Source: Moorena bouillonii PNG
GTDB lineage: Bacteria; Cyanobacteriota; Cyanobacteriia; Cyanobacteriales; Coleofasciculaceae
Direction: 5' to 3'
NCBI RefSeq assembly: GCF_001942495.1
Contig: NZ_MKZS01000001.1
Coordinates: forward strand, 7,945,702-8,009,701
Length of the DNA stretch: 64,000 bases
The notes under the pieces are model-generated. The model made no database searches. It worked only from the letters and a program-made list of their open reading frames with translations, and was not told where the DNA came from. This document shows, piece after piece, positions 1-9,403 of the stretch (within the stretch, counting starts at the first letter, position 1; the number at the start of each line of letters is the position of its first letter). Made by a program: the position numbers and the translations under genes.

Positions 1-511
1 TCAACGGATAAACCGCCAGCGCGAAGAACGTCAACCACGGATCAATGGCAATCATAACCGGCACGGTCAAAGAGTAGGCAAACACCGTATTTGCCAGACT
101 CAAAACTGCAAACCCCAATAGACGCCGAATATTATCCACATCACTGGTGGCTCGGTTAATCAAATCACCTATGGTGTTCTGAGAAAAATAGGCTGGTTCC
201 AATGTCAGCAAATGCTGAAAAATCCGCTGCTTCAGGTCAAATTCAACTTTGCGCCCCACTCCAAACAATAGGATGCGCGAAACCATCCGAATCCCCCACA
301 TCAATGAGGTGAGTATCAAAATAAGCAGCACAAAGCTCCCGACTTGGTCGAAGCTCAGGGTTTGACTCAACTCGTCAATAGTATCCCTGATCAGTAAGGG
401 GATATAAACACCAAGTCCATTGACAATAAGGAGGGCAAAAATACCTAGGGCTGACTGTCGCCAGTATGGGCGCAGGTAAAGCAGCAGTTTTTTTAGACGG
501 GAATTCAGCAT
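1..511 (-). CDS. ABC transporter permease/ATP-binding protein, N-terminal part
   Basis: This reading frame runs off the left edge of the window, so only about the first 170 residues are visible. They form the start of a type I ABC exporter membrane domain. Two hydrophobic helices come first, then a region with GDLINRATSDVDNIRR, the typical coupling-helix stretch of MdlB/MsbA-like half-transporters that carry an ATPase domain further on. The ATG lies at 509-511 and begins MLNSRLKKLLLYLRPYWRQ, a normal start for the family. Family membership is clear. The substrate cannot be told, and the ATPase half is outside the window. Confidence 0.85.
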   Translation of the reverse strand, partial: MLNSRLKKLLLYLRPYWRQSALGIFALLIVNGLGVYIPLLIRDTIDELSQTLSFDQVGSFVLLILILTSLMWGIRMVSRILLFGVGRKVEFDLKQRIFQHLLTLEPAYFSQNTIGDLINRATSDVDNIRRLLGFAVLSLANTVFAYSLTVPVMIAIDPWLTFFALAVYPL

Positions 512-751
512 GTTACAATACTATACAATTCCCGTCCTGGTTACAATATTCAACCATACCCCTCCTTTAGGCTTAACCTTTCACCAAAAATCGGGGAGTA
601 ATTACCCTCAATGGAACCGCAGATCAGGATAAATCATCGACCCTTACTGACGGTGGGAGCCGAAGGTTGTATCAATTTACTTCCGATTAAACCAGAAACC
701 CACACTATACCTGATCGGGTTCATGTGGGTAGTTAACATAAGGTCTATCTT

Positions 752-1432
752 TCAAGAAACATCTCTTGCGGTCGGCGATTCAAGTTCTGTGCTGGTAACT
801 GGTCTTCCTCGTAGTTGGAAGTAAATATTGCTAAAGAAGCTGTTAATCACCTGGGTAGTTTGGTCAAGGGCTCCGATAGAAGGGATAAAAGCTTGGATGC
901 CAATGGCTTGATTGGGTGGAACAAGTTGAGCCAACACAGCGTCCCTAGGGAAAGGACTAGCATTAGTAGTAAGCTGAATTGATTCCCCATTGGGAACAAA
1001 AGCAGTGAGGGTTTCCTCCTGCCACCCAATTGTTTTCGCCATTTGAACCTGAGGTTGGTTTTGAACGACTCCAGGCCCGAGAAGTTGAGCCAACCGATTA
1101 GATAGAAAAGGGGTACTGGCGACAAGCAAGACAAAAAATCCCGTCCAAATCAAGGTAGGTCCTGGTTTAGAGATGTTGTCACCTTTAATTCGCATTGCTC
1201 CTAGGAACCAAAGCAGAATTGCTAAGCCCAATGGTTGAAAGGGAAGTGAGAGAATTGTCCATATCGGTGAAACCAGGGCATTGGTTGGGGTGAAAAACAG
1301 CAGGACAATGATGGCAAAAACCAAAAAACCCCCAAGCCAGGTGAAATACTGTTTAGGGATGATTTCGAGCAGCAGCTTGGCGAGCAAAAATCCAAGCACT
1401 ACCCATAGCAGGACTAGAAATAGTAGTTGCAT
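752..1432 (-). CDS. Four-helix membrane protein of unknown function
   Basis: The protein has 226 residues with four predicted membrane segments, at about residues 2-23, 29-47, 56-80 and 93-110. A soluble tail of about 115 residues follows, with no motif I recognise. The N-terminal membrane part resembles the membrane region that precedes the DUF218 domain in cyanobacterial YdcF/ElyC-like proteins, but no DUF218 motif follows, so a shortened relative is only one possibility. It lies alone between the ABC exporter and a divergent coiled-coil gene. The composition is protein-like and the frame is clean, so I believe it is a real gene. Confidence 0.6.
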   Translation of the reverse strand: MQLLFLVLLWVVLGFLLAKLLLEIIPKQYFTWLGGFLVFAIIVLLFFTPTNALVSPIWTILSLPFQPLGLAILLWFLGAMRIKGDNISKPGPTLIWTGFFVLLVASTPFLSNRLAQLLGPGVVQNQPQVQMAKTIGWQEETLTAFVPNGESIQLTTNASPFPRDAVLAQLVPPNQAIGIQAFIPSIGALDQTTQVINSFFSNIYFQLRGRPVTSTELESPTARDVS

Positions 1433-1891
1433 AAGTGAATACCCTTGTAAGTTTTTGACCGTTAGCTGTTTGTTGTGGAAGTTTGATCCGACAACTCAAC
1501 GTCCTATCCGGCTAGTCGTATTCGGCTAATTGATAAACTGTGGTAATTTGATAGGCATAAATCCCTCAAATTGGGGCGACATGCTCAGTTTGAGGAATCT
1601 CTCAACAGGTAAATCACCCCAGTCTGAATTGCCTTAACACCGGCATTATACTTGCCATTGGCAGAAAAGCGTCACTTTGAAATTTCTGTGAGTGGGATCA
1701 AACTACGAAACGTTTTCTGTCAAAGGGGTTGAAATTTGGCTAGTTCAACCAATAATCATAGAATACTCTTGGCGAATTAAAAGGGGATATTTGGATCTGA
1801 CCCCATTTAATGGCAGACTAGGCAAGACTTCATACTCCATGCCTGTTTGCCTCACGCCCATGGTATTGAGGGCCGATATTGAGGGCCGATA

Positions 1892-2272
1892 TTGATGAGG
1901 GAATTGAAAACGTTGCCGGTGGATAAACCAGCTCAAATGGGAAACACTTCATACAACACGACTCCTACCATACAAGAGTCTCTGACGGTGGAAAACCGCA
2001 TCAGTCGTTTGGAATTAATTGTTGGACAAATCGGAGAGGCAGTGCTTGCCACTACCGAAACCATAGACCGTCTAGCTGACCGGGTCGATAACTTTGTCAT
2101 TCAAGTACAAAACCAAGGGCAGCAAGTTCAACAACAAGGCTACCAGCTTTTTGCTCTAAGTGATGCGGTGCAAACCTTGGCAGAAACTCAAAATGAGTCT
2201 CTAAAACAGCTCGAGCAAGTCACACAAACCTTGCAACAGCTTGCTACAGCTATTGAAGCAGGGGAAGACTGA
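1892..2272 (+). CDS. Small coiled-coil protein
   Basis: This is a short protein of 126 residues, or 111 if the second methionine at 1937 (MGNTSYNT) is the start. From about residue 35 to the end it is almost entirely helical with heptad spacing. It includes a Gln-rich stretch (VQNQGQQVQQQGYQ) and ends QLATAIEAGED. It has no membrane segment and no catalytic motif. Similar short cyanobacterial coiled-coil proteins are common and uncharacterised. A palindromic element (2287-2369) begins 15 bases after the stop and may end the transcript. Confidence 0.55.
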   Translation: MMRELKTLPVDKPAQMGNTSYNTTPTIQESLTVENRISRLELIVGQIGEAVLATTETIDRLADRVDNFVIQVQNQGQQVQQQGYQLFALSDAVQTLAETQNESLKQLEQVTQTLQQLATAIEAGED

Positions 2273-2286
2273 CCTTCCTGGCTCTT

Positions 2287-2369
2287 GACTTACGCAGCAA
2301 CTGTACTTGTAGGGTATCGCTCAGTACCCTACACCATAAGCGCGTTTGTTGCAGAGTTTTGCGTAAGTC
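2287..2369. repeat. Palindromic MITE-like element with nested hairpin
   Basis: An 83-base element is bounded by perfect 10-base inverted repeats, GACTTACGCA at 2287-2296 and TGCGTAAGTC at 2360-2369. Inside it is a second perfect 9-base stem, TGTAGGGTA at 2308-2316 and TACCCTACA at 2325-2333. It lies directly after the coiled-coil gene. The outer ends look like transposon terminal repeats, so it is probably a small non-autonomous element that could also act as a transcript end. Confidence 0.6.
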
Positions 2370-2527
2370 TTGTCAATGTTAGCCTACACCCGCGCGCTCA
2401 CCCTATCCTGACTCTGAAGGCGGTGCATTGAAGAGTGGAGTGTTGTGGAATTAAAGCTAAAGCTTTTCAGCATGGTAAAAATATGCTACCAAAACGAGAG
2501 TACCCAAAACTGATTAGGAGAGCATTA

Positions 2528-2965
2528 ATGCATTTTCCAACGCGGTACTTCCTCCTTGTTCCGGTGACTGTACTCATGAGCTTATTGACCGTTAGCTGTA
2601 GTGGCAAAAAAGTTGAATGTCAGAAAATTATTGAAGTGGCGAACCAGGCCGTTGAAGAAGCTAAAACCCTGACTAATGGTGGAGAATCAAGTGATCCCGA
2701 GGCAATGCTCCAGGCAGCTGATGCTATGGAGGGGGCATCTCAAGACATGGAATCGATAATAGTTAAGGACGAACAGCTCCAAGACTATCAAGCTGGTTTT
2801 ATTAAGATGTATCGCAATACCAGCAAAGCGACTCGTGACTTTGTAGAGGCTTTTAAGAAGCAAGACCGCTCAGCTGCGGAAGAAGCTTTGAGCAATTTGC
2901 AGAAAGCCACCACCCCAGAACCAAAATTAGTGGCGGATATTAATAGCTACTGCTCAGCTAACTAG
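2528..2965 (+). CDS. Small putative lipoprotein
   Basis: I place the start at the ATG at 2528 because a good ribosome site (TTAGGAG, about 2513-2519) precedes it; the frame is open further upstream. The 145-residue product has a charged start, a hydrophobic core and a lipobox, LTVSC, with the acylated cysteine at residue 24. This predicts export and membrane anchoring. The mature part is helical and polar, rich in Glu, Lys and Ala, with no known domain visible. It stands alone between the palindromic element and the glycosyltransferase gene. Its function is unknown. Confidence 0.7.
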   Translation: MHFPTRYFLLVPVTVLMSLLTVSCSGKKVECQKIIEVANQAVEEAKTLTNGGESSDPEAMLQAADAMEGASQDMESIIVKDEQLQDYQAGFIKMYRNTSKATRDFVEAFKKQDRSAAEEALSNLQKATTPEPKLVADINSYCSAN

Positions 2966-3235
2966 GGGGTTGAAACAGTTAATAAAACCCTATTATTAAC
3001 TCAACCTCTGTATCACCAGACAGGTTGTTTAGATGTCTTGTCGGGAGCTGAGTGCGCTATAGAATCGCCCTCTAGAGCGCAGCTGAAAAACCCTATATTT
3101 TTATATCCTGGTTAGGCAATACCCAAAATACCCTATCTGCTAGGTCTATAGTAAATTTACCATTGAAGTATATGGTATGTTTCGTTTGTCAAGTACTGTC
3201 AGTAGTATATTTAAACAATCTGCCTTTGAGATCTA

Positions 3236-4366
3236 ATGAAATATGCCTTGGTTCATGAGTGGTTGACTCCCAAAGCAACTGGTGGCTCAGAACTGGTAGT
3301 GCAAGAAATACTCAAACACATTGATGCTGACCTGTACGCCCTGATTGATTTTGAATCAACAAATCCCCAGAGTTATCTATATCAGCGCTCTATTGGCACA
3401 ACCTTCCTACAGAACTTACCCTTCGCTCGTAACGGGGTTCAGAAATATCTGCCGCTGCTACCCTTAGCGATTGAACAGCTCGAACTAGGGGAGTATGATA
3501 TTATTCTCTCCTCATCCCATGCTGTTGCCAAGGGTGTCCTTACTAGTCCCCAACAACTGCACATCTGCTACTGCCATACGCCCATGCGTTATGCCTGGGA
3601 CTTGACGTTTGATTATTTGCGCAGTAGTTCTATGGGACAGGGTTTTCCAGGGTTGATCACTCGCTATCTGCTTCATCGGTTACGTCAGTGGGACGTGATT
3701 ACAGCAAATCGGGTGGATTACTTTATTGCCAACTCTCATCACACAGCACGGCGGATCTGGCGCTGCTATCGGCGTAGGGCTGAAGTGATTTACCCACCGG
3801 TTAATATTGAACGTTTTCCTTTCCAGGAAGAAAAGGAAGATTTTTATCTAACCGTTTCCCGGATAGTAAGTTACAAACAAGTATCTTTAATTGTTCAAGC
3901 TTTTAATCAACTGGGATACCCTCTAGTGGTGATTGGTGATGGCTCAGATTTAGCAGGGATTCGCAACTTGGCTCACAAAAATATAGAATTTATGGGATTT
4001 CAACCCAATCAGGTGGTTGAGCAGTATATGGCTAAAGCTAAAGGGTTTGTCTATGCTGCCTGTGAGGATTTCGGCATTGCCCTGGTGGAAGCCCAAGCTT
4101 GTGGTACGCCGGTGATTGCCTATGGTGCTGGTGGGGCACTAGAAACAGTTCTAGATATTCGGCAACATTTAGACAGTGGTACAGGTCTATTGTTTCCAGA
4201 GCAAAGCTCAGGGGCTTTGATTGAAGCTATGGAAACCTTTGAGACCTTGGCAGGAAATTTTAATCGGGAAGCAAGCCGATTAAACGCTGCCAAATTTGCC
4301 TCCAACATTTTTGCTGATCGCTACCTGACATTTCTGGAAAAGTGTTATCAAGACTACCAGTTTTAA
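3236..4366 (+). CDS. Glycosyltransferase family 4
   Basis: The 376-residue protein has the GT-B layout of family GT4. The N-terminal half has a GGSE loop near residues 16-19. The C-terminal half has YPPVN at 186-190, GDGSDL at 234-239, and the EX7E signature with Glu277 and Glu285 in CEDFGIALVEAQACGTPV. Such enzymes move a sugar from a nucleotide-activated donor onto a lipid-linked or polysaccharide acceptor at the cytoplasmic membrane face. The next gene, 100 bases on, is a sugar-phosphate transferase that would start such a chain, so the pair probably works in exopolysaccharide synthesis. The sugar specificity is unknown. Confidence 0.9.
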   Translation: MKYALVHEWLTPKATGGSELVVQEILKHIDADLYALIDFESTNPQSYLYQRSIGTTFLQNLPFARNGVQKYLPLLPLAIEQLELGEYDIILSSSHAVAKGVLTSPQQLHICYCHTPMRYAWDLTFDYLRSSSMGQGFPGLITRYLLHRLRQWDVITANRVDYFIANSHHTARRIWRCYRRRAEVIYPPVNIERFPFQEEKEDFYLTVSRIVSYKQVSLIVQAFNQLGYPLVVIGDGSDLAGIRNLAHKNIEFMGFQPNQVVEQYMAKAKGFVYAACEDFGIALVEAQACGTPVIAYGAGGALETVLDIRQHLDSGTGLLFPEQSSGALIEAMETFETLAGNFNREASRLNAAKFASNIFADRYLTFLEKCYQDYQF

Positions 4367-4466
4367 TTTCTCTGGTAAAAAATTAAATATCCTAGCTGGC
4401 TATGCGCTATAGCGAGTGTCTCGTAGCTTTATGATTATGACGTGTGGTGTGAATTGAAGGAGTGAG

Positions 4467-5198
4467 ATGACTGCCGAAAGCCAACTTAACTCCGTCAAGA
4501 TATTGCGAGCATTCGTGAAGCGAGGTTTTCAGCCCCTCGTTTCACGTCGTAGACACAAGAATCTGACTCGCTATCGCTTAGACGGAAATTTTGCCAAGCG
4601 ACTGTTTGATGTTACTTTTTCCCTATCAGTTCTGATTTCGTTTTTTCCCGTTTACCTGCTATTGACATTGCTAATTGTGATCAGCTCACCTGGACCAATT
4701 TTTTATGTTCAGGAGCGGGTGGGTAAAGACTACAAACCTTTTACTTGCCTGAAATTCAGAACTATGGTGGAAAATGCAGACGAAATGTTGCTAGAGATGA
4801 TCGAAAAATACCCTCAGATACGGGAGGAATTTCAGGATAATTACAAGCTCAAGGATGATCCTCGAATTACTGGAATTGGAAAATTTCTACGGCTGACTAG
4901 CTTAGATGAGTTTCCTCAGTTCTGGAATGTACTCAACGGACAGATGAGTGTGGTTGGTCCAAGACCGTTAGTGCCAGAGGAATTGCCCAAATACGGGCGT
5001 CACATGGATAAAGTCTTGACAATTCGACCCGGAATTACTGGCTTATGGCAAGTTTCTGGACGCAATGACATACCTTACCACCGCCGTGTGCAAATTGATG
5101 TTTACTATGTCAGTTTCCGGAATTTTTGGCTGGATTTATGGATCATATTGAAAACCATTGGTGTTATTATTTTTCCCAAAAATAACGGTGCTTACTAG
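4467..5198 (+). CDS. Polyprenyl-phosphate sugar-1-phosphate transferase (WcaJ/WbaP type)
   Basis: The 243-residue enzyme is of the bacterial sugar transferase family. A short basic N-terminus leads into one membrane segment at about residues 50-72. The conserved catalytic region then follows: PGPIFYVQERVG, KFRTM, DEFPQFWNVL, MSVVGPRP and RPGITGLWQVSGRN. Members transfer a sugar phosphate from a UDP-sugar to undecaprenyl phosphate, the first membrane step of capsule or exopolysaccharide assembly. It is short because it lacks the extra membrane helices of WcaJ and keeps only the catalytic core. It probably shares a transcript with the GT4 gene upstream. Confidence 0.93.
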   Translation: MTAESQLNSVKILRAFVKRGFQPLVSRRRHKNLTRYRLDGNFAKRLFDVTFSLSVLISFFPVYLLLTLLIVISSPGPIFYVQERVGKDYKPFTCLKFRTMVENADEMLLEMIEKYPQIREEFQDNYKLKDDPRITGIGKFLRLTSLDEFPQFWNVLNGQMSVVGPRPLVPEELPKYGRHMDKVLTIRPGITGLWQVSGRNDIPYHRRVQIDVYYVSFRNFWLDLWIILKTIGVIIFPKNNGAY

Positions 5199-5220
5199 AG
5201 GTAAATGGTGCCTGCTAGAG

Positions 5221-5300
5221 GAGAGATTAGGTAATGGGAGAGATTAGGTAATGGGTAATGGGTAATGGGTAATAAGCCCAGTTGCCAATTACCCATTACT
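5221..5300. repeat. Short tandem repeats of GGGTAAT
   Basis: After the sugar transferase gene there are several direct copies of the heptamer GGGTAAT mixed with GGAGAGATTAGGTAAT. An inverted copy (ATTACCCATTACT) lies at about 5288-5300, so the block can fold into a hairpin. It is one of many 7-base repeat arrays (STRRs) in this window and has no coding capacity. Confidence 0.7.
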
Positions 5301-5340
5301 GATACCAAGTTGCTCTCAAACCTATTATTTAACCTATTAT

Positions 5341-5600
5341 TTATCAGAGTGGGAGAGTTTGAGAGGGAAAAGAATACCCCGTCCTCTTAGATCGGGGATG
5401 AATTTTCCCTCTCAAATAGTATTAATATAAAAAGGAAGGGTCTCAAAAAAACAGGGCAAAAGACCCTACTCAGCTACCCTGGCCATAGGCCACGCGGGGC
5501 GCGTTCGGTGCGCGGGAAAGTTACGCCCAGGTCGATAACAACCAACGCTGGTTGTGCCTGGGAATCCCCATTCCTGCGACGGATGGGGAAGTTCAATGCT
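5341..5600 (+). repeat. Large structured interspersed repeat, copy A
   Basis: A non-coding element of about 260 bases begins TTATCAGAGTGGGAGAGTTT and ends near GGGGAAGTTCAATGC. It has several strong hairpins: GGGTCT with AGACCC near 5440-5465, CAACCAACGCTGGTTG near 5542-5557, and GGGAATCCCCATTCC against GGATGGGG near the end. A near-identical copy lies inverted at 12029-12488. The end, with GGGAATCCCC followed by a second G-rich arm and TTCAATG, resembles the right end of the TnpB element at 41.1 kb. I therefore infer a gene-less relative of the IS200/IS605 group. A palindromic HIP1-linked insert sits inside it at about 5483-5515. Confidence 0.65.
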
Positions 5601-5740
5601 TAAGGGCTCAATTGAACGGAATTGGTAGATGGGAGTGAACAAGCTCCTATCTACTACCTATAAATGCAACTCGGTATGATTACCCACTATCAGCATAGTT
5701 TGTTGATATGATCGCGCTATCAAACCGGAGGTAAGATCAG

Positions 5741-6301
5741 ATGAACAAAGCAGAACTACGCCGATCCCTGCTTCAAAAGCGCCAGTCTATGTCTGTAGAA
5801 GAATGGCGGCAAAAAAGCGATCGCATCTGTAGCCATCTGCAATCTTCAGCCCTAGTTACCCAGTCACAAACAGTCTTAGCCTATTTCAGTTTTCGACAAG
5901 AACCAGATCTAAGTCCCCTATTTACAGACACTAAGCACTGCTGGGGACTACCCAGATGTGTGGGAAAATCTCTCTTCTGGCATAGCTGGAAGGCGGGCGT
6001 TCCATTGCAAAAAGGAAATTATGGTATTTTAGAACCCAAACCTAATGCTACCACCCTAGAGCCAAAGGATGTGAATTTAATCCTTGTACCCGCTGTGGCT
6101 TGTGACCAGCGGGGGTATCGTTTGGGCTACGGTGGTGGTTTCTATGACCGACTGCTGAATTCACCAGAGTGGGATTCTATTCCTACCATCGGCATTGTAT
6201 TTGAATTTGCCTATATACCTCAACTACCCATTGATGAGTGGGACAAAGGCTTGCACAGTGTTTGTACAGAAACAGGATTCAAGAGGGTGGAACAGATCTG
6301 A
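5741..6301 (+). CDS. 5-formyltetrahydrofolate cyclo-ligase
   Basis: The 186-residue protein matches the FAU1/YgfA family in full length. It has an N-terminal K-x-x-LR-x-x-LL-x-x-R helix, then YFSFRQEPDLSPL, GILEPKP, DVNLILVPAVACDQ and the ATP/substrate loop RLGYGGGFYDRLL near residues 126-139. The enzyme converts 5-formyltetrahydrofolate and ATP to 5,10-methenyltetrahydrofolate in the cytoplasm, salvaging folate from an inactive form. A strong ribosome site (GGAGGT, 5727-5732) precedes the ATG. It ends about 60 bases before the convergent pgpH-like gene. Confidence 0.93.
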   Translation: MNKAELRRSLLQKRQSMSVEEWRQKSDRICSHLQSSALVTQSQTVLAYFSFRQEPDLSPLFTDTKHCWGLPRCVGKSLFWHSWKAGVPLQKGNYGILEPKPNATTLEPKDVNLILVPAVACDQRGYRLGYGGGFYDRLLNSPEWDSIPTIGIVFEFAYIPQLPIDEWDKGLHSVCTETGFKRVEQI

Positions 6302-6360
6302 AATTCCTTGTTCGATACTGTTTCATACTATTGCTGTACCAAGACTGGAGACTTCATACT

Positions 6361-8919
6361 TCATTTAGGAGACGACTGGCAATTAAGTGCTCCCTTTGGA
6401 TAAGCAATACGTTGGTGATTATATTGTTGCCAAACTCTGATAAACACTTGGGCAATTTTTGATAAATCCTGCCGGGTTAGGCCAGAATCCACTAATTGGT
6501 TGTCCTGCCAGCGAGCTTTGAGAATTTTATTGACCACCGTAAGAGCAGTTTCCGGAGTGACCTCTTTGAGTGAGCGTAGGGCCGCTTCACAGGCATCAGC
6601 TAACATAACTACACCAGTTTCCTGGGACTGGGGAATTGGACCGTCATAACGAAAATATGACTCGTCCACAGACCCAGTACCTTCGAGTTGGGCTTTTTGC
6701 TGAGCCTGGAAATAAAAATAGGAAATCAGCAATTTCCCCTGATGCTCTGGGATAAAGTCCCGCACTGCCTTGGGTAACTGGTGCTTACGAGCCATAACCA
6801 GTCCTTCGGTAACGTGCTTTTTGATAATTTCAGCACTCTTGAAAGGATCATTAATCTGATCATGCTTGTTCGGACCACCCATTTGATTTTCTATAAACCC
6901 TAACGGATCGTGCATTTTACCAATGTCATGGTAGAGCGTACCTGCCCGAACCAGTTCCACATTACAGTGGAGTTCTTGAGCCGCTGCTTCTGCCAAAGAA
7001 GCAACAAACAGAGTATGTTGAAACGTTCCAGGTGCCTCAGTAGCTAGACGTTTGAGCAGGGGACGGTTGGGATTAGACAATTCTGCCAGACGAATCGGTG
7101 TCACCAGGTCAAACAAACGTTCCAGGTAAGGTGATAGGCCCAGGGCGACAATACTCCAAGCTAAGCCAGACAGAGCGAATAACAAGGCTCCTGGCAGAAC
7201 TGCATACCAAATTGTACTAGCCGTGGCACTAATAATCAGATTGATAATCAGGGAAACGACACCTTGAGTTAAGCCTACCCCAACTCCCAAAACAGCCAAT
7301 TCCTCTCGCGATCGCATTCGTCCTGCCATCAAGGCACCCAGTAAACCACCAGCAACATTTGCCAGTACTTGTTCTCCAGTGACTTCCATACTAAAGGTCA
7401 CTAAGCCTGTCAGTAAAACCACCACTGTCACGCCCATGGTAGACCCATAAAAGTTCCCTACTAACAAACCAATAGCAGGCATAGTGTAGGGAATCTTGAA
7501 GAAGGGACTCTTGAAGAGTATTGATATTGGCATACTCAGCGTCAGTAGCAATACCAAAATGTAGTCCCGCCGTCTCCATTTCGGGTGAACTCGCCGTTGC
7601 ACTAAGGCAAAGATGCCCACCGTAGTAGTCACCAAACCACCAAATCCCATCAAACCCGGCCAGTTAATTCCTCGACGGCTTAAGTCGAAATAATCCAGTA
7701 GTACAAAGTCTGTTTGAGTGATGGTTTCACCTGCGGTTACAATCACATCTCCTTGCTGCACTGAAACCATCATTGGTTCCACTTTTTCTGCTGCCTGTTC
7801 TGCTATGAGCTTGGTTAATTCTTTATTTTCGATCAAGTTGGGTTCTAACACTCTAACTAGTAAATACTTAGCTAGTGGTTGAGCTTCCTGAGGCATAAGG
7901 CTACTCAAGTTTACCTTCACCGCCTCTTGGATCAGATTTGGTGGTAATCCTGGAACCATGCCTTGGGTCAGGATGCGACCAGCAGCCTGCTTAATTACTA
8001 TGCGGGTTTTCTGCCAATCTTGATCTGATAGATCCAGTACGGAAACATCATCTAGGCTACTGAATTCAGGGCTCAGGTATTGTGACAGCTGAGGCAACAC
8101 CTGAGCGTACTGTTGGCGAGCAGCAGATATTGACTCAATCAGAGCTGAGAACTCTTGTTCAGAAGACTGTTGACGGTAGCTTTGCAGTTCACTTACTGCC
8201 TCAACAAAAGCTTTATTTAATGAATTTTCTGCCGGAGTTGGTGGTTTGGCTTCAGCATCAAACCCCTTGACATGGTTATCGATATCTGAAAATGCCAAGA
8301 TAGCCCGCCATTCCCATTCCTTACTTTGGCGCAGATACCGCTGGGTGGCGATGGATAGTACATCAGTCTTTACAAAAGGAAAAACACCGCTGTTAGTGCG
8401 CAGTTCTTCCACAGCGTCGAGAGACTTCTCAAGATTTTGATCAATTCTTTCTGTAACAGATTGGTCAATCATCAAGACTGGTTGAGCACCTCTTTGAGCT
8501 TCTTTGCGTCTCTCAGCCGTCGTCTTAGAGTCCTCAACCAGAGCATCGAATGGTGCCCGGACTGTCTGTGGTGCTACTGTCTCTACATCTAGCTGTGGCT
8601 GATTGTAAAAGCGCCCTCCCATAACACTGGTCAGGGAAACCACTGCTAAAGTCCACATTACAGGTAGAGTAATTTTCTGTTGAAGTTGGTGCTGGCTTTT
8701 GCCCCAATCTTTTCCTGAAGTTAGGCTAGTCGAAGTGCCTTCACAATGGGTTGGAGACTCTGTGAGCTGTAGAGGTTGTCCTTTCAAATTCTCCTGCTGT
8801 GATTGGCTAACTGAGGATTTGGCAGCACTAGAGGAGTTAAATCCCAAAAAACTGCGAAGGTGCTGAGATGTTCGCCGTAATTGCGTGATCGGCTGCGTCA
8901 GCGAATTGAACGTTTTCAT
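6361..8919 (-). CDS. pgpH: PgpH-type 7TM HD phosphodiesterase (c-di-AMP)
   Basis: This 852-residue membrane protein has the full 7TMR-HD layout. A cytoplasmic N-terminus is followed by one helix at about residues 83-100, a large external 7TMR-HDED domain to about residue 410, a bundle of helices from about 420 to 600, and a cytoplasmic HD domain. The HD metal ligands are visible: His635 in FQHTLF, His664-Asp665 in LYHDIGK, and later His residues in KKHVTEG and PEHQG. Characterised PgpH proteins hydrolyse cyclic di-AMP to pApA and so affect osmotic and potassium balance. The substrate is assigned by family only. Confidence 0.92.
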   Translation of the reverse strand: MKTFNSLTQPITQLRRTSQHLRSFLGFNSSSAAKSSVSQSQQENLKGQPLQLTESPTHCEGTSTSLTSGKDWGKSQHQLQQKITLPVMWTLAVVSLTSVMGGRFYNQPQLDVETVAPQTVRAPFDALVEDSKTTAERRKEAQRGAQPVLMIDQSVTERIDQNLEKSLDAVEELRTNSGVFPFVKTDVLSIATQRYLRQSKEWEWRAILAFSDIDNHVKGFDAEAKPPTPAENSLNKAFVEAVSELQSYRQQSSEQEFSALIESISAARQQYAQVLPQLSQYLSPEFSSLDDVSVLDLSDQDWQKTRIVIKQAAGRILTQGMVPGLPPNLIQEAVKVNLSSLMPQEAQPLAKYLLVRVLEPNLIENKELTKLIAEQAAEKVEPMMVSVQQGDVIVTAGETITQTDFVLLDYFDLSRRGINWPGLMGFGGLVTTTVGIFALVQRRVHPKWRRRDYILVLLLTLSMPISILFKSPFFKIPYTMPAIGLLVGNFYGSTMGVTVVVLLTGLVTFSMEVTGEQVLANVAGGLLGALMAGRMRSREELAVLGVGVGLTQGVVSLIINLIISATASTIWYAVLPGALLFALSGLAWSIVALGLSPYLERLFDLVTPIRLAELSNPNRPLLKRLATEAPGTFQHTLFVASLAEAAAQELHCNVELVRAGTLYHDIGKMHDPLGFIENQMGGPNKHDQINDPFKSAEIIKKHVTEGLVMARKHQLPKAVRDFIPEHQGKLLISYFYFQAQQKAQLEGTGSVDESYFRYDGPIPQSQETGVVMLADACEAALRSLKEVTPETALTVVNKILKARWQDNQLVDSGLTRQDLSKIAQVFIRVWQQYNHQRIAYPKGALNCQSSPK

Positions 8920-9014
8920 AGCACAGGAATGGCAATGTCTGGTAACAGTAGCGGTCTGCTCACAATTTGCTGTGTGGTGGTGGCATTTTGCTTAAAGACA
9001 TCTACATTTATTTA

Positions 9015-9383
9015 TTATTCATAAAAAACACTGGAAAGTTTGCCTCCACTCATTTTCAATCCACTCATTTGACATGGGTAGAGCGCAGGTTGTGTGGGAA
9101 ACTTCCAGTGACAATCACGCCTTGTATACTGTAACAGTAACTGGAGTTTGCGAACAGAAAACTTCATTAAAGTGGTAATTATGGTTTCGTGGTTACCTTG
9201 GTCAATCCCCATGGCTATTGCTTGGGTTTGACTTCCAGATGATTCACAGACCAACTTCACCGTAAATACGCCTACATCATTATGTACAACTTTAGCTTTT
9301 CTTTCTTTGATCCATTCCCTAGGGGAACTTGGGGTAATTCGCATTAGTCGCTGTCGAGTTGGTGATAAAATAGCTACTCGCAT
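9015..9383 (-). pseudogene. Truncated IscB-like RRXRR-domain protein
   Basis: The first 75 or so residues of this 122-residue frame match the N-terminal domain of IscB/RRXRR proteins. SPTRQRLMRITPSSPREW and KERKAKVV correspond to the PLMP-type domain, and MGIDQGNHE sits where RuvC motif I (GIDPGSK) normally lies. IscB proteins are RNA-guided HNH/RuvC nucleases of about 400-500 residues. Here the frame degenerates after motif I and stops, so the rest of RuvC and the HNH domain are gone. I chose the ATG at 9383 over the upstream TTG. It is best read as a decayed mobile nuclease gene, with its RNA region possibly surviving upstream. Confidence 0.65.
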
Positions 9384-9403
9384 TGAGATAATCCTCAATC
9401 ATG